Assembly: GCF_003664585.1 (NCBI RefSeq) | Contig: NZ_RCHI01000006.1 | Location: forward strand, 1 to 64,000 | Direction: 5' to 3' | Source of the DNA: Paenirhodobacter hankyongi | Lineage (GTDB): Bacteria > Pseudomonadota > Alphaproteobacteria > Rhodobacterales > Rhodobacteraceae | DNA: 64,000 nucleotides | In this document: piece after piece, positions 16,662 through 28,367 of the stretch | How the letters are laid out: each line of letters begins with the position of its first letter | Position numbering within the stretch: the first letter of the stretch is position 1 | Translations under genes and position numbers: made by a program | Notes under the pieces: model-generated | What the model saw: only the letters and a program-made list of their open reading frames with translations | The model's database searches: none | Told to the model about the DNA's origin: nothing

Positions 16662-19600
16662 ATGGCCGATCCCCGATTCATCCACCTGCGCGTGCACACC
16701 GAATATTCGCTGCTCGAGGGCGCGATGCCGGTGAAGAAGCTGATCAAGATGTGCGATGCGGCGAAGATCCCCGCCGTCGCCGTCACCGACACCAATGTCA
16801 TGTTCTCGGCGCTCGAGTTCTGCACCACCGCGAAGGAATACGGGCTGCAGCCGATCATGGGCTGTCAGACCGATGTGACCTTCGAGGAGAGCCGGCCGGG
16901 CGAGAAGCCGAAGCTACCCGCCCCCGTCGTGCTGCTGGCGCAGTCCGAGGCGGGCTACATGAACCTGATGAAGCTCTCGACATGTCTCTACATCGACAAG
17001 AACGGGATGCTGCCGCAGGTATCGCTCGAGGATCTGCAGGCACATTCCGAGGGGATCATCTGCCTGACCGGTGGCGCCGAGGGGCCGGTGGGCAAGCTCA
17101 TCCAGTCCGGCCAGCTGCCGAAGGCGCGGGCCTTCCTCGAACGGCTCGCCGCGATCTATCCCGACCGGCTCTATGTCGAGCTGCAGCGCCATCCGGGCGA
17201 GGGCGGGAGGCTGATGGACGGCGAGCGGGCGACCGAGCGGCCCTTCCTGGAGCTGGCCTATGAGATGGGGCTGCCGATCGTCGCGACGAACGAGGTGTTC
17301 TTCCCGAAGACCGAGATGTTCGAGGCGCATGACGCGATGCTGTGCATTGCCGAGGGCACCTATGTCGACCAGATCGAGCCGCGCCGGCGCCTGACGCCGC
17401 AGCATTACTTCAAGTCCGAGGCGGAGATGGTCGCGCTGTTCGCCGACCTGCCGGAGGCGGTGGAGAACACCGTCGAGATCGCGAAACGCTGTGCCTTCGC
17501 CGTCTACAAGCGCCCGCCGCTGCTGCCGAAATTCGCCGATAACGAGGTCGAGGAGCTGCGCCGCCAGGCCTGGGAAGGGCTGAAGAACCGGCTTGCGGTG
17601 ATCCCGCATGCCTGCCCGGTCGAGGAATACGAGGAGCGGCTGAAATTCGAGCTGGGCATCATCGAGCAGATGGGCTTCCCCGGCTACTTCCTGATCGTGG
17701 CCGACTTCATCAAGTGGGGCAAGGCGCATGACATTCCGGTCGGACCTGGGCGTGGCTCGGGCGCGGGCTCGCTTGTCGCCTATGCGCTGACCATCACCGA
17801 CCTCGACCCGATGCGCTATGCGCTGCTGTTCGAACGCTTCCTGAACCCGGAACGCGTCTCGATGCCCGACTTCGACGTCGACTTCTGCATGGACCGCCGC
17901 GAAGAGGTGATCAAATACGTGCAGCAGAAATACGGGCGCAACAAGGTGGGCCAGATCGCCGCCTTCGGGGCGCTGCTGTCGAAGGCCGCGGTGCGCGACG
18001 TCGGCCGCGTGCTGCAGATGTCCTATGGTCAGGTCGACAAGCTGTCGAAGATGATCCCGGTCGAGGGGGTGAAGCCGGTCTCGATCGAGAAGGCCCTGGC
18101 CGACGAGCCGCGCCTGCGCGAGGCGGCGAAGGAAGAGGTCGTCGGCCGCCTTCTGAACTATGCCCAGCAGATCGAGGGGCTGTTGCGCAACGCCTCGACC
18201 CACGCCGCGGGCGTGGTGATCGGCGACCGGCCGCTCGACGAGCTGGTGCCGCTCTATCAGGATCCGCGCTCGGACATGCCGGCCAGCCAGTTCAACATGA
18301 AATGGGTGGAAAAGGCCGGTCTGGTGAAGTTCGACTTCCTCGGGCTGAAGACGCTCACCGTGATCCAGAACGCGGTGAACCTGATCCGCAAGTCGGGCCG
18401 GCCGCTGCATGTCGATGCCGCGGGCAACACGCTCTACGAGCCCGCCGAGGGCGCCGAGAACCAGATCAACGCGATCCCGATCGACGACGCGAAGACCTAT
18501 GACCTCTATGCCCGCGCCCATACCGTCGCCGTGTTCCAGGTGGAATCGACGGGGATGATGGACGCGCTGCGGCGCATGAAGCCCACCTGCATCGAGGACA
18601 TCGTGGCGCTTGTGGCGCTCTATCGTCCGGGCCCGATGGAGAACATCCCGGTCTATTGCGAGGTCAAGCACGGGCTGCGGCCGCTCGAATCGCTGCACCC
18701 GACGATCGACCCGATCCTGAAGGAAACGCAGGGCATCATCGTCTATCAGGAACAGGTGATGCAGATCGCCCAGGTCATGGCGGGCTATTCGCTGGGCGGC
18801 GCCGACCTGCTGCGCCGCGCCATGGGCAAGAAGATCGCCGAGGAGATGGCGAAGGAGCGTCCGAAGTTCATCGAGGGCGCGAAGAAGACCCACAACATCG
18901 ACGCGAAGAAGGCCGGCGAGGTCTTCGACCTGCTCGAGAAATTCGCGAACTACGGCTTCAACAAGTCGCACGCCGCGGCCTATGCGCTGGTCTCCTATCA
19001 GACCGCCTGGCTGAAGGCGAACCACCCGGTCGAGTTCATGGCCGGCGTGATGAACTGCGATATCCATCTGACCGACAAGCTCTCGACCTATATGGGCGAG
19101 GTGCGGCGCGCGCTTGGCATCACCGTGGTGCCGCCCTGCGTGAACCGCTCGCTCGCCACCTTCGACGTGGTGAACCAGCAGCTCGTCTATGCACTCGGCG
19201 CGCTGAAGAACGTCGGTGTCGAGGCGATGAAACTGATCGTCGAGGCGCGCGACGACATGCCGTTCCGCGACCTGTTCGACTTTGCCCGGCGCTGCGACCT
19301 GAAGCGGATCGGCAAGCGGCCGCTCGAGATGCTGGCCCGCGCCGGCGCCTTCGACCAGCTCGACCCGAACCGGCGGCGGGTGTTCGAAAGCCTCGAGGGG
19401 CTGATGGCCTGGTCCGCCGCGGTGGCCGAGGCCAAGGCCTCGGCGCAGGTGTCGCTGTTCGGTGATGCGGGCGACGACCTGCCGCCGCCGCGGATTGCCG
19501 ATGTCGACGACTGGCTGCCCTCCGAGCGGCTGGCGGAAGAGCACAAGGCCATCGGTTTCTATCTGTCGGGCCACCCGCTTGACGACTATCTGCCTGCGCT

Positions 19601-20162
19601 GAAACGCAAAAACGTGATGACCCTGGCCGAGATCGCGGCCAAGGCGCAAGGCGGGCCGTTCATCGGCAAGATCGCGGGCCAGGTCGCCGTGCGGCAGGAA
19701 CGGAAGTCCGCGAAGGGCAACCGTTTCGCCTTCGTCTCGATGTCGGACCCGACCGGCCCCTTCGAGGTGACGGTGTTTTCCGACACGCTCGAGGCCACGC
19801 GGCAATACCTCGAACCCGGGCAGGCGGTGGTGCTGACGGTCAAGGTCGATGTCGAGGGCGAGACGGTGAAGATGCTGGCGCAGGGCGCGCAGCCGATCGA
19901 CCAGGTCACCGCCGATGCCGGCAGCACCGGGCTGATGATCCATGTCGAGACGCCCGAGGCCGTGGGCTCGATCGCGTCGCTGCTCGAGCGGATCAGCGGC
20001 GAGGGCAAGGTGCGCTCGCGCGGGCCGGTGCATTTCACCGTCTACGACAGCGAGCGCAATTGCCGCTATCAGCTGTGCGCCGGCAAGGAGTTCCCGGTGA
20101 ACCCGAAGGTGAAGGGCGCGATCCGCTCGCTGCGCGGCGTGGCGCTGGTCGAGGAGATCTGA
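16662..20162 (+). CDS. dnaE: DNA polymerase III subunit alpha
   Basis: The 1166-residue replicative polymerase has the usual DnaE length. The N-terminal PHP domain begins [16 protein letters not shown]. The palm shows [16 protein letters not shown] and [16 protein letters not shown] with the acidic catalytic residues, followed by the finger and HhH regions ([20 protein letters not shown]). A C-terminal OB fold (about residues 1000-1085, [20 protein letters not shown]) and a tail domain complete it. Met 16662 was chosen because the family-like [10 protein letters not shown] begins there; the frame upstream is alanine/proline-rich noise. It is divergent from xdhA across 218 bases. Confidence 0.97.
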   Translation: MADPRFIHLRVHTEYSLLEGAMPVKKLIKMCDAAKIPAVAVTDTNVMFSALEFCTTAKEYGLQPIMGCQTDVTFEESRPGEKPKLPAPVVLLAQSEAGYMNLMKLSTCLYIDKNGMLPQVSLEDLQAHSEGIICLTGGAEGPVGKLIQSGQLPKARAFLERLAAIYPDRLYVELQRHPGEGGRLMDGERATERPFLELAYEMGLPIVATNEVFFPKTEMFEAHDAMLCIAEGTYVDQIEPRRRLTPQHYFKSEAEMVALFADLPEAVENTVEIAKRCAFAVYKRPPLLPKFADNEVEELRRQAWEGLKNRLAVIPHACPVEEYEERLKFELGIIEQMGFPGYFLIVADFIKWGKAHDIPVGPGRGSGAGSLVAYALTITDLDPMRYALLFERFLNPERVSMPDFDVDFCMDRREEVIKYVQQKYGRNKVGQIAAFGALLSKAAVRDVGRVLQMSYGQVDKLSKMIPVEGVKPVSIEKALADEPRLREAAKEEVVGRLLNYAQQIEGLLRNASTHAAGVVIGDRPLDELVPLYQDPRSDMPASQFNMKWVEKAGLVKFDFLGLKTLTVIQNAVNLIRKSGRPLHVDAAGNTLYEPAEGAENQINAIPIDDAKTYDLYARAHTVAVFQVESTGMMDALRRMKPTCIEDIVALVALYRPGPMENIPVYCEVKHGLRPLESLHPTIDPILKETQGIIVYQEQVMQIAQVMAGYSLGGADLLRRAMGKKIAEEMAKERPKFIEGAKKTHNIDAKKAGEVFDLLEKFANYGFNKSHAAAYALVSYQTAWLKANHPVEFMAGVMNCDIHLTDKLSTYMGEVRRALGITVVPPCVNRSLATFDVVNQQLVYALGALKNVGVEAMKLIVEARDDMPFRDLFDFARRCDLKRIGKRPLEMLARAGAFDQLDPNRRRVFESLEGLMAWSAAVAEAKASAQVSLFGDAGDDLPPPRIADVDDWLPSERLAEEHKAIGFYLSGHPLDDYLPALKRKNVMTLAEIAAKAQGGPFIGKIAGQVAVRQERKSAKGNRFAFVSMSDPTGPFEVTVFSDTLEATRQYLEPGQAVVLTVKVDVEGETVKMLAQGAQPIDQVTADAGSTGLMIHVETPEAVGSIASLLERISGEGKVRSRGPVHFTVYDSERNCRYQLCAGKEFPVNPKVKGAIRSLRGVALVEEI

Positions 20163-20212
20163 GCCCGGGGCGGGGCGGGGCGGGCCGGGCCCGGGGCCAG
20201 GCCGGCCGTGCA

Positions 20213-20419
20213 TCAGTAATGCGGCGGCTTCTGGTCGGCGAGCGGGATCTGCCCGCCGTCCGAAAATTCGCGCTCGGCCTCGCGCTCCATCAGCATCCCG
20301 AGACCGCGCGACAGGCGTGCAATCTCGCGCTCCTGCCGGGCGACGACGTCGCTCAGCTCATCCACCGTCTTCACGAGGAACGCCATCTGTTCCTCGAGCC
20401 GCTCGATCCGGTCCGTCAT
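20213..20419 (-). CDS. slyX: SlyX family protein
   Basis: The 68-residue protein is a predicted coiled coil ([20 protein letters not shown], then [20 protein letters not shown]) ending in the SlyX hallmark tail [10 protein letters not shown]. The cellular role of SlyX is not established. The start is supported by GGAGGG immediately upstream on the minus strand (20421-20427). It sits alone between dnaE (convergent) and hisS (divergent). Confidence 0.9.
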   Translation of the reverse strand: MTDRIERLEEQMAFLVKTVDELSDVVARQEREIARLSRGLGMLMEREAEREFSDGGQIPLADQKPPHY

Positions 20420-20492
20420 TTTCCCTCCGGCGCTTGCCGCGCGGCAGCCCATCCGCTACACCCTCGCCCGAGAAACGATCGGGTGCAAGACC

Positions 20493-21986
20493 ATGTCCAG
20501 CGAGAAGAAACCGCGCCGTCCGCGCGCGGAAACGCCGAAGGGGTTTCGCGACTATTTCGGCTCGGAAGTGACCGAGCGGACCGAAATGCTCGCCACCATC
20601 GCGGACGTCTATCGCGCGCATGGCTTCGATCCGCTGGAAACCTCGGCGGTCGAGACGGTCGAGGCACTGGGCAAGTTCCTGCCCGATGTCGACCGGCCGA
20701 ACGAGGGCGTTTTCGCCTGGCAGGACGAGGGCGGCGACTGGCTGGCGCTGCGCTATGACATGACGGCGCCGCTCGCGCGCGTCGCGGCGCAGTTCCGCAA
20801 CGACCTGCCCAGCCCCTACCGGCGCTATACGATGGGCCCGGTCTGGCGCAACGAGAAGCCCGGCCCCGGCCGCTTCCGCCAGTTCTATCAATGCGACGCC
20901 GACACCGTGGGCGCGCCCTCGGTCGCGGCCGATGCCGAGATCTGCGGCATGCTGGCCGATGCGCTGGAGGCGGTGGGCATTCCGCGCGGCGACTATGTCG
21001 TGCGGGTGAACAACCGCAAGGTGCTGAACGGGGTGATGGAAGTGGCGGGCGTGCTCGACCCGACCGACCCCGAGAAATTCGCCGAGGAACGCGGCATCGT
21101 GCTGCGCGCGATCGACAAGTTCGACAAGTTCGGCGAGACGGGCGTGCGCGCGCTGATCGGCAAGGGGCGGCTTGACGAGTCGGGCGACTTCACCAAGGGC
21201 GCCGGGCTGACCGACGCACAGGCCGACGTGGTGATGGGCTTCATGGAGGCGAAGCGCGACACCGGCGCCGCCACCGTCGCGCGGCTGCGCGAGCTGGTCG
21301 CGGGCTCGGCCCTTGGCGCCGAGGGGGTGGACGAGCTTGAACTCATCGCCGCGCTTCTCGACGGGCAGGGCTATGGCCCGGACCGCATCGTCATCGACCC
21401 CTCGGTGGTGCGCGGGCTTGGCTATTATACCGGCCCGGTGTTCGAGGCCGAACTGACCTTCGAGATCCTCGACGAGAAGGGGCGCAAGCGCTCCTTCGGG
21501 TCGGTCGCGGGCGGCGGGCGCTATGACGACCTCGTCAAGCGCTTCACCGGCCAGACCGTGCCGGCGACCGGCGTCTCGATCGGCGTCGACCGGCTGCTGG
21601 CCGCGCTGCGCGCCAAGGGGCGGATCGGTGGCACGGAACAGGGCCCCGTCGTCGTGACGGTGATGGACCGCGACCGAATGGGCGATTACCTCGCCATGGC
21701 CTCCGAGCTGCGTCGCGCCGGGCTGCGCGCCGAGGTCTATCTGGGCAATCCGAAGAACTTCGGCAATCAGCTCAAATATGCCGACAAGCGTGAAAGCCCG
21801 GTCGCGATCATCCAGGGCACCGACGAGGCCGCGCGCGGCGTCGTGCAGATCAAGGACCTGGTGCTCGGCGCGAAGATCGCCGCCTCGGCCAGCCTCGAGG
21901 AGTGGAAGAACCAGCCCGCGCAGGTCGAAGTGCCGCGCGACGAGATGGTCGCCACGGTGAAACGCATGCTGGGGCTGGGCCTGTGA
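20493..21986 (+). CDS. hisS: Histidyl-tRNA synthetase
   Basis: The 497-residue class II synthetase charges tRNA-His. Motif 1 lies in [11 protein letters not shown] and following. Motif 2 is [19 protein letters not shown] with [21 protein letters not shown] split around it. The histidine-binding block [13 protein letters not shown] and motif 3 (GGRYDDL...[11 protein letters not shown]) follow, then an anticodon-binding domain. Its stop shares one base with the start of hisZ, so hisS, hisZ and hisG look like one coupled unit. Confidence 0.96.
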   Translation: MSSEKKPRRPRAETPKGFRDYFGSEVTERTEMLATIADVYRAHGFDPLETSAVETVEALGKFLPDVDRPNEGVFAWQDEGGDWLALRYDMTAPLARVAAQFRNDLPSPYRRYTMGPVWRNEKPGPGRFRQFYQCDADTVGAPSVAADAEICGMLADALEAVGIPRGDYVVRVNNRKVLNGVMEVAGVLDPTDPEKFAEERGIVLRAIDKFDKFGETGVRALIGKGRLDESGDFTKGAGLTDAQADVVMGFMEAKRDTGAATVARLRELVAGSALGAEGVDELELIAALLDGQGYGPDRIVIDPSVVRGLGYYTGPVFEAELTFEILDEKGRKRSFGSVAGGGRYDDLVKRFTGQTVPATGVSIGVDRLLAALRAKGRIGGTEQGPVVVTVMDRDRMGDYLAMASELRRAGLRAEVYLGNPKNFGNQLKYADKRESPVAIIQGTDEAARGVVQIKDLVLGAKIAASASLEEWKNQPAQVEVPRDEMVATVKRMLGLGL

Positions 21987-23059
21987 TGGCGTCGAAACCC
22001 CGTTCCCGCGAGATCGGCGAGCGCCTTCTGGGCGCCTTCCTGCGTGCCGGCGCCGCCGAGGTCACGCCCGACATCCTGCAGCCGGCCGAGACCCTGCTCG
22101 ACCTTTACGGCGAGGATATCCGCGCCCGCGCCTATGTCACCTCGGACCCGCTGCGCGGCGAGATGATGCTGCGTCCCGATTTCACCGTGCCGGTGGTCGA
22201 GGCCCACATGGCGGGCGGGGCGGAACCTGCGCGCTATTGCTACATGGGCGAGGTCTTCCGCCGTCAGGATCACCGCGGCGCGGCGCGGGCGAACGAATAC
22301 CTGCAGGCGGGCTATGAGGTCTTCGACCGCGAGGACCCCGAGGCCGCCGATGCCGAGGTCTTTGCGCTCTTCGCCCGTCTGCTGGCGCATCTGCGGCTGA
22401 CCAGCACGATCGGCGACATCGGCATCCTGCGCGCCGCGGTCGAGGGCATCGACACCATTGCGCCGCGCAAGGCGGCGCTTGCCCGTCACATCTGGCGGCC
22501 GCGTCGCTTCCACGGCCTGCTGCAGCGCTATGCGGGGATCACCCCGGTGCCGGGCGGGCGCGCCGCGCTGCTGTCCGCCGGGGCGCCCGAGGGTGCGCCC
22601 TGGATCGGGCTGCGCAGCCCCGAGGAGATGGCGGCGCGTATCGCCGTGCTGCGCGCCGATGCCGCCGCCGCGCCGATCCCGACCGAGGTCGTCGCACAGC
22701 TTGACGCGCTTTTCGCGCTGAGCTGCCCGGCCGAGGAGGCCCCCGCGCGGCTGTCGGCGCTTGGCATCGCCGCGCTGCCGCCGGCGATCGCCCGGCTCGA
22801 GCGGCGCCTGGCCGCGATGGCCGCGCGCGGCATCGACACCTCGGCGCTGCGCTTCGAGGCGAGCCACGGCCGCACCACGATGGAATATTACGACGGCTTC
22901 GTCTTCACCTTCACCGCCGCCGATCCGGCGCTGCCGCCGGTGGCCTCGGGGGGGCGCTATGACGCGCTGACCCGCTTCCTCGGGCAGGGGCGCGAAATTC
23001 CGGCCGTGGGCGGGGTGATCCGTCCGGGGCTGGTGGCCGATCTGGAGGCGCAGGCATGA
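21986..23059 (+). CDS. hisZ: ATP phosphoribosyltransferase regulatory subunit HisZ
   Basis: The 357-residue paralogue of the HisS catalytic core lacks the anticodon-binding domain. Conserved motif-like blocks remain (LRGEMMLRPDFTVPVVEAHM, YCYMGEVFRRQ, TTMEYYDGFVF, SGGRYDALT). HisZ does not charge tRNA; it forms a complex with short-form HisG and gives it histidine feedback control. It overlaps hisS by one base and hisG by four. Confidence 0.93.
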   Translation: MASKPRSREIGERLLGAFLRAGAAEVTPDILQPAETLLDLYGEDIRARAYVTSDPLRGEMMLRPDFTVPVVEAHMAGGAEPARYCYMGEVFRRQDHRGAARANEYLQAGYEVFDREDPEAADAEVFALFARLLAHLRLTSTIGDIGILRAAVEGIDTIAPRKAALARHIWRPRRFHGLLQRYAGITPVPGGRAALLSAGAPEGAPWIGLRSPEEMAARIAVLRADAAAAPIPTEVVAQLDALFALSCPAEEAPARLSALGIAALPPAIARLERRLAAMAARGIDTSALRFEASHGRTTMEYYDGFVFTFTAADPALPPVASGGRYDALTRFLGQGREIPAVGGVIRPGLVADLEAQA

Positions 23060-23748
23060 GCGCGATCAAGCTGGGCGTGCCCTCGAAAGGGCGGCTGATG
23101 GAGAAGACCTTCGACTGGTTCGCCGAGCGGGGCATCCGCCTGCGCCGCATCGGGTCGGAGCGCGAATATGCGGGCGCGGTCGATGGCGCCGAGAAAGTCG
23201 AACTGGTGCTGCTCTCGGCGGGCGAGATCCCGCGCGAGCTGGCCGCGGGGCGCATCCATCTGGGCGTGACCGGGTCCGACCTCGTGCGCGACAAGCTCGC
23301 CGACTGGCAGACGCTGGTCGAGGAGCTGGCGCCGATGGGCTTCGGCCATGCCGATCTGATCATCGCGGTGCCGGCCTGCTGGGCCGATGTCGACACGCTC
23401 GAGGATCTGGACGCCGCCGCGCATGCCTTCCGCGCGGCGCATGGCCACCGGCTGCGGATCGCGACGAAATATCACCGTCTGGTGCGCGAGTTCCTGACCC
23501 GCGAGGGGATTGCCGACTGGCAGTTGGTCGACAGCCAGGGCGCGACCGAGGGCACGGTGAAGAACCTGACCGCCGAGGCGATCGCCGACATCACCTCGTC
23601 GGGCGAGACGCTGCGGGCGAACCACCTGAAGATCCTGTCGGACGGGCTCATTCACAGCTCGCAGGCGACGCTCTTCGCCTCGCGCATGGCCGATTGGGCG
23701 GGGCTCGAGGCGCCGCGCGCGGCGCTGATCGCACAGCTCGGGGTCTGA
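23056..23748 (+). CDS. hisG: ATP phosphoribosyltransferase, short form
   Basis: The 230-residue enzyme catalyses the first step of histidine synthesis, joining ATP and PRPP. LGVPSKGRLME opens the protein, GVTGSDLVRD forms part of the active site, and the PRPP-binding loop lies in LVDSQGATEGTVKNLTAE. The C-terminal ACT-like regulatory domain of long HisG is absent, consistent with dependence on HisZ next door. Confidence 0.95.
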   Translation: MSAIKLGVPSKGRLMEKTFDWFAERGIRLRRIGSEREYAGAVDGAEKVELVLLSAGEIPRELAAGRIHLGVTGSDLVRDKLADWQTLVEELAPMGFGHADLIIAVPACWADVDTLEDLDAAAHAFRAAHGHRLRIATKYHRLVREFLTREGIADWQLVDSQGATEGTVKNLTAEAIADITSSGETLRANHLKILSDGLIHSSQATLFASRMADWAGLEAPRAALIAQLGV

Positions 23749-23751
23749 GCG

Positions 23752-24591
23752 CTATTTCCGCCGCGCCGCGCTGTCCCATCCGGTCAGAGCGGCGCGCAAT
23801 GCGGGCAGCAACGGGGCGGTGAGCGCCCCGAGCCGCCGCCCGTCCGGGGCGAGAAGGCGCAGCGCGACAAGCGCGCGACCGGGCATCGCCTCGATCCCCC
23901 AGAACACCTCCCGCGCGGCGGGCCAGTCGCGCAGCCGCGCGTTCAGATCGGCCGCCACCGCCCGTGCATCCGTGCAGCCGGCAAGGTAGAAGGTCGCAAG
24001 CGCGCCGGCGCAGCGCCGGGCCCAGTCGGCACCGCCTGTGCATTGCCGGTCGATCAGCCCCGCGGCCCCTTCGGTGCGGATCGAGACGGTGGTCTCCAAC
24101 GCCTCGAACAGACCGCCCGCGCCCGCGGGATCATGGGTCAGGAAGCTGTCGCACAGGATCGCCCGCGCGCCGGGGGCAAGGTCGAGCTCGAGCGCGCCGC
24201 AGAAGGCCGCGCCCGGAAACAGGATCAGCGGGTCGGGCAGGTATTCGGCATGGGCCCCCGCCCCAAGCCGCAGCCGGCACGATTGCCGCGCCACACCGCC
24301 GCGCCCGGCATGGACGACGCTCGAGGCCTGGGTGGTCAGGTGCAGCCGCGCCCCGGGCTCGAGCGTCACCGACAGTCGCAGGTCGTCGTCGCCGTAAAGC
24401 CCACCCGAGGAGGATTGCAGATACAGGCTGGCCAGCCCCTCCGGATCGCCCGGCAGCGCGAAGGGGCGGGTGATGTGGAACGGGTGCGGGGTCAGCTGCG
24501 CGCCAAGGAAGGTGCGCCCGTCCAGGCAGCGGAACGCCAGCCGCGCCTCGAGCCGGCGGCCCGGCGGGCGCGACGGCAGGTCGCGCGCCAT
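23752..24591 (-). CDS. ureD: Urease accessory protein UreD
   Basis: The 279-residue urease-maturation scaffold works with UreF and UreG to load nickel. Visible family blocks are YLQSSSGGLYGDDDLRLSV, LTTQASSVVHAGRGG, AEYLPDPLILFPGA and LCDSFLTHDPAG. It is the last gene of the urease operon. In most alphaproteobacteria ureD is first. Its start overlaps the ureG stop (TGATG), and it ends three bases from the convergent hisG stop, so transcripts must overlap or terminate within coding DNA. Confidence 0.85.
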   Translation of the reverse strand: MARDLPSRPPGRRLEARLAFRCLDGRTFLGAQLTPHPFHITRPFALPGDPEGLASLYLQSSSGGLYGDDDLRLSVTLEPGARLHLTTQASSVVHAGRGGVARQSCRLRLGAGAHAEYLPDPLILFPGAAFCGALELDLAPGARAILCDSFLTHDPAGAGGLFEALETTVSIRTEGAAGLIDRQCTGGADWARRCAGALATFYLAGCTDARAVAADLNARLRDWPAAREVFWGIEAMPGRALVALRLLAPDGRRLGALTAPLLPALRAALTGWDSAARRK

Positions 24592-25277
24592 CAGCCCGCA
24601 TCCTGCCGCGCGGCGCGGGTGAACAGCACCTCGCGGTCGATCAGGTCGACGATCGCGTCGATGCCGTCGGTGCCGTCCGCCCCGTCGCGCCCATAGGGAC
24701 GGCAGCAGCAGCCAAGCACCGGACGCGCCGCGCGGATCGCCCGGGCCTCGCGCAGGATCGCGGCGGCATCGACATGGACATAGGGCGCCAGGTCGAGCTT
24801 GTTGATCACCAGCAGGTCCGATTGCATGATCCCCGGGCCGCGCTTGCGCGGGATGTCGTCGCCCTGGCCGACGTCGATCACGAACATCCACCAGTCGACC
24901 AGATCGAGCGAGAAGGTCGAGGCGAGATTGTCGCCGCCGCTTTCGAGAAGGATCAGGTCGAGCCCGGGGAAGGCGGCGTCGAGATCCTCGGCCGCCGCGA
25001 GGTTCAGCGTCGGATCCTCGCGGATCACCGTATGCGGGCAGGCGCCGGCCTCGACCGCGCGCACCCGCGCCGGGTCGATCAGCCCCGAGCGGCGCACGCG
25101 CTCGGCATCCTCGTCGGTGACGAGGTCGTTGGTGATCACGGCGAGCGAGATCCCGCGGCCGGTCAGCGCGGGGATCAGCCGCTCGATCAGCGCGGTCTTG
25201 CCCGAGCCGACGGGGCCGCCGATGCCGATCCGGGCCGGGCCCGCGGGGGCGGTGAAATCGGGGAAGGGATGGGTCAT
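24591..25277 (-). CDS. ureG: Urease accessory GTPase UreG
   Basis: The 228-residue SIMIBI-class GTPase has Walker [10 protein letters not shown] near residue 20, a conserved [19 protein letters not shown], the nickel-binding motif [21 protein letters not shown]-like [11 protein letters not shown], and the guanine motif [10 protein letters not shown]. It powers nickel transfer into the UreABC apoenzyme. It overlaps ureC by four bases and ureD by one. Confidence 0.95.
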   Translation of the reverse strand: MTHPFPDFTAPAGPARIGIGGPVGSGKTALIERLIPALTGRGISLAVITNDLVTDEDAERVRRSGLIDPARVRAVEAGACPHTVIREDPTLNLAAAEDLDAAFPGLDLILLESGGDNLASTFSLDLVDWWMFVIDVGQGDDIPRKRGPGIMQSDLLVINKLDLAPYVHVDAAAILREARAIRAARPVLGCCCRPYGRDGADGTDGIDAIVDLIDREVLFTRAARQDAG

Positions 25278-26986
25278 CGCAGCATGTACCTTTGCGCCAG
25301 GGGCACCTCGCGGGCGGGCTCGCAGGTCGCCAGCTCGCCGTCGACGAAGACGTCGAAGGTGGCGGGGTCGACGGTGATCTTCGGGCAGGCGTCGTTGAAC
25401 AGCATGTCGGATTTGGCCAGCTTGCGGGTGCCGCGCACCGGCAGCAGCCGCTTGCGCAGATCGAGCGTGCCGGCAAGATCGGCCGCAAGCGCCAGCGGAT
25501 GCACGAAATTCACGCCAAGCGCCGGCGCGGCGCGGCCGAAGGCGCCCCATTGCGGGCGCTGGATCAGCGGCTCGCAGGTCATCAGGCTGGCGGCGCTGTC
25601 GCCCATGGCGCCCCAGGCGATGAAGCCGCCCTTCACCACGATCTCGGGCTTGATCCCGAACAGCGCCGGCCGCCACAGCACGACATCGGCGATCTTGCCG
25701 GTCTCGAGGCTGCCCACATGCTCCTCGATGCCGAAGCAGCGCGCGGCGTTGATCGTGTATTTCGCGATGTAGCGCTTGATCCGGGCGTTGTCGCCGCGCA
25801 GGGCGGTCTCGCCGGGCAGGCGGCCGCGCTGGTCCTTCATCTTCGAGGCGAGCTGCCAGGTGCGGCAGATCACCTCGCCGATGCGGCCCATGCCCTGACT
25901 GTCCGAGCCCAGCATCGAGATCGCGCCGATGTCGTGCAGCACGTCCTCGGCGGCGATGGTCTGGCCGCGGATCCGGCTTTCGGCGAAGGCCACGTCCTCG
26001 GGGATCGCGGGGTTCAGGTGATGGCACACCATCGTCATGTCGAGGTGTTCCTCGAAGGTGTTGACGGTGTAGGGGTTGGTCGGGTTGGTCGAGGAGGGCA
26101 GGCAGTTCATCTCGCCCGCGACGCGGATGATGTCGGGGGCATGGCCGCCGCCCGCGCCCTCGGTGTGATACATGTGGATCACCCGCCCGGCGATGGCGGC
26201 GAGCGTATCCTCGACAAAGCCGCTCTCGTTCAGCGTGTCGGTATGCAGCTGCACCTGGAAGTCGAGATCGTCGGCGACCGAGAGGCAGCAGTCGATCGCC
26301 GCCGGCATCGCGCCCCAGTCCTCGTGGATCTTCAGCCCCATGCAGCCGGTCTTCATCTGCTCGACCATCGCCTCGGGGCGGTGCGCGTTGCCGCGGCCGA
26401 GGAAGCCGAAGTTCATCGGCCAGTGTTCCGAGGCCTGCAGCATCTTGCCGGTGTTGAACGGCCCGCCGCTGTCGATGCCGACGGTGATCGGGCCGAGCGA
26501 GCCGCCGAGCATCGTGGTGATGCCGCTGGCAAGGGCGTGCTCGACCAGCTGGGCGCTGTCGAAATGCACATGCACGTCGATCGCGCCGGCGGTGGCGATC
26601 ATGCCCTCGCCGTCGCGCACCGTGGTTGCGGCGCCGACGATCAGGTTCGGGTGCACGCCGTCCATCACCGCCGGGTTGCCGGCCTTGCCGAAGCCCGCGA
26701 TGCGGCCGTCCTTGATGCCGAGATCGCCCTTCACGATGCCCAGCACCGCGTCGATCACCACCACGTTCGAGATCAGCATGTCGAGCACGCCGTCGGCGCT
26801 GGTCCACCCGGCCGCGAGCCCCATCCCGTCGCGCAGCGTCTTGCCGCCGCCGTGCAGGCATTCCTCGCCCGGGATCGCGTGGTCATGCTCGATCTCGGCC
26901 AGAAGCGAGGTGTCGCCAAGCCGCACCATGTCGCCCGTCGTGGGCCCGTAAAGCGCGGCATAGGCCGCGCGGGTCATCGTCGCCAT
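25274..26986 (-). CDS. ureC: Urease subunit alpha
   Basis: The 570-residue catalytic subunit hydrolyses urea to ammonia and carbamate. The dinickel ligands appear intact: His139 and His141 (HVHFD), carbamylated Lys219 (GLKIHEDWG), His248 ([10 protein letters not shown]), His274 ([10 protein letters not shown]) and Asp362 (GSDSQGMGR). The catalytic His322 is in MVCHHLNP. The block after the first ligands reads [20 protein letters not shown] instead of the usual GTNATTCTPG type and is about three residues shorter. With the fused UreAB and gene order, this suggests the divergent actinobacterial/Pseudomonas-type urease lineage. Start 26986 has GGGGAGC upstream; a Met three codons on is also possible. 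Confidence 0.96.
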   Translation of the reverse strand: MATMTRAAYAALYGPTTGDMVRLGDTSLLAEIEHDHAIPGEECLHGGGKTLRDGMGLAAGWTSADGVLDMLISNVVVIDAVLGIVKGDLGIKDGRIAGFGKAGNPAVMDGVHPNLIVGAATTVRDGEGMIATAGAIDVHVHFDSAQLVEHALASGITTMLGGSLGPITVGIDSGGPFNTGKMLQASEHWPMNFGFLGRGNAHRPEAMVEQMKTGCMGLKIHEDWGAMPAAIDCCLSVADDLDFQVQLHTDTLNESGFVEDTLAAIAGRVIHMYHTEGAGGGHAPDIIRVAGEMNCLPSSTNPTNPYTVNTFEEHLDMTMVCHHLNPAIPEDVAFAESRIRGQTIAAEDVLHDIGAISMLGSDSQGMGRIGEVICRTWQLASKMKDQRGRLPGETALRGDNARIKRYIAKYTINAARCFGIEEHVGSLETGKIADVVLWRPALFGIKPEIVVKGGFIAWGAMGDSAASLMTCEPLIQRPQWGAFGRAAPALGVNFVHPLALAADLAGTLDLRKRLLPVRGTRKLAKSDMLFNDACPKITVDPATFDVFVDGELATCEPAREVPLAQRYMLR

Positions 26987-26989
26987 CGC

Positions 26990-27685
26990 TCAAGCTCCCC
27001 TGAAACCGCCCTGCCGCGCCCGTTCAAGCGCAGCTGCCTTCACCGCCGGATCGCGGCTGTCGCCATTCGTCAGCCCGTTCAGCCCGCCGACCTCGGCCCG
27101 CCCGCCGATCGCGACGAGCGTCACCTCGCGGCCATGGCCGGGCTCGAAGCGCACCGCGGTGCCGGCGGGGATGTCGAGGCGCATGCCGAAGGCCGCGGCG
27201 CGGTCGAAGTCGAGGGCGCGGTTGACCTCGAAGAAATGGAAATGGCTGCCGATCTGCACCGGCCGGTCGCCGGTGTTGGTGACCGCGAGCGTCACCTTCG
27301 GGCGGCCGGCGTTCAGCTCGATCTCGCCCTCGGCGGCGATGATCTCGCCGGGCAGGGGGCCCGGGGCGGGGGCGGTGGCGCCCGGCCGGATCGGGTCATG
27401 CACGGTGACGAGCTTGGTGCCATCGGGGAAGGTCGCCTCGACCTGCAGCATCGGCATGATCTGCGCCACGCCCGGCATCACCTCGTCGCTGGTCAGGATC
27501 GTCGAGCCGAAGGAGATGAGCTCGGCCACGCTCTGCCCGTCGCGCGCGCCCTCGAGGATCTCGTCGGCGATCAGCGCCGCGGCCTCGGGATAGTTCAGCA
27601 GCCGGCCGCGGGCGCGGCGGCGGCGGGCGAGTTCGGCGGCCGTGAAGATCGTCAGCCGTTCGAGTTCCGTCGGGGTCAGTTGCAT
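26990..27685 (-). CDS. ureAB: Fused urease gamma/beta subunit
   Basis: The 231-residue protein joins both small urease subunits. Residues 1 to about 100 are the gamma part ([53 protein letters not shown]-like end). A proline/alanine linker ([10 protein letters not shown]) follows. The beta part starts at about 115 ([16 protein letters not shown]) and runs through [19 protein letters not shown] and [12 protein letters not shown]. Most proteobacterial ureases encode these as two genes of about 100 residues. Fused forms are known in Helicobacter and in some actinobacteria and pseudomonads. The start is firm: AGGAGG is six bases upstream. Confidence 0.94.
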   Translation of the reverse strand: MQLTPTELERLTIFTAAELARRRRARGRLLNYPEAAALIADEILEGARDGQSVAELISFGSTILTSDEVMPGVAQIMPMLQVEATFPDGTKLVTVHDPIRPGATAPAPGPLPGEIIAAEGEIELNAGRPKVTLAVTNTGDRPVQIGSHFHFFEVNRALDFDRAAAFGMRLDIPAGTAVRFEPGHGREVTLVAIGGRAEVGGLNGLTNGDSRDPAVKAAALERARQGGFRGA

Positions 27686-27698
27686 CGGATCCTCCTGT

Positions 27699-28367
27699 TC
27701 AGACGGCGAAAAGCCGCAGCGGGGTCTGCCCGTGGCGCATCGCGGCGATGTCGGCGCGCGGGCTGAAGGTGAAGGGGGCGGCGGGCGGCGGGGCGGCGAG
27801 CAGCGCGGCCATGGCCGGGCGGGCGGCGGCAAGGATCTGCTGCGCCTGCATCGCGCCAAGCGCGCCAAGCCGCACCGCGGCCGAAAGCGTGGCGAGTGCG
27901 AGGGCGTGGAGCGTGCCGGCCTCGAGCGGGGCAAGCGCCAGGCCAAGGCCGTTTCCGGCCAGCCCCTGCACCACCGCCGCGTGCCCGGGCGTCTGCCCGG
28001 CGCGCACCTGCGCCAGAAGCGCGGCACAGCCCGGGGTGCCAAGCCGGGTGTGGGTCGAGAGCGCCGCCCGCCCGGTCCGGCGCGAGGCCGAGGCAAGGCT
28101 TTCCACCGTGCTGTGCAGCTCGCAGTCGGCGTCGATCCGGGCGATCTCCTCCAGGTCGCGGGTGGCATGGGTGCGGCGCAGGAAGACCCGGTCGAAGCCG
28201 GCCCAGCGGGGCAGGACCTCGTCGGTCAGGAAATCGCCGACCTGTGCCGCGCCCTGCACCCGGCCCTCGCCCACCAGCGCCTCGAGCCCGCCCGAGAAGG
28301 CGAAGGCGCCGGAGGGGAAGGCGGTGTCGCACAGCTGCAACAGGGCGAGAAGCGCGGTGTCGCTCAT
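27699..28367 (-). CDS. ureF: Urease accessory protein UreF
   Basis: The 222-residue mostly helical maturation factor joins UreD and UreG and gates nickel transfer. The N-terminal [20 protein letters not shown] is the classic UreF opening and the [21 protein letters not shown] block the conserved core. It overlaps ureE by four bases and precedes ureAB by 13 bases. Confidence 0.9.
   Translation of the reverse strand: MSDTALLALLQLCDTAFPSGAFAFSGGLEALVGEGRVQGAAQVGDFLTDEVLPRWAGFDRVFLRRTHATRDLEEIARIDADCELHSTVESLASASRRTGRAALSTHTRLGTPGCAALLAQVRAGQTPGHAAVVQGLAGNGLGLALAPLEAGTLHALALATLSAAVRLGALGAMQAQQILAAARPAMAALLAAPPPAAPFTFSPRADIAAMRHGQTPLRLFAV

Noticed and set aside
16914-20213. A 1099-codon open frame antisense to dnaE
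   Set aside because: Same composition bias and no recognisable motif; dnaE on the other strand is certain.
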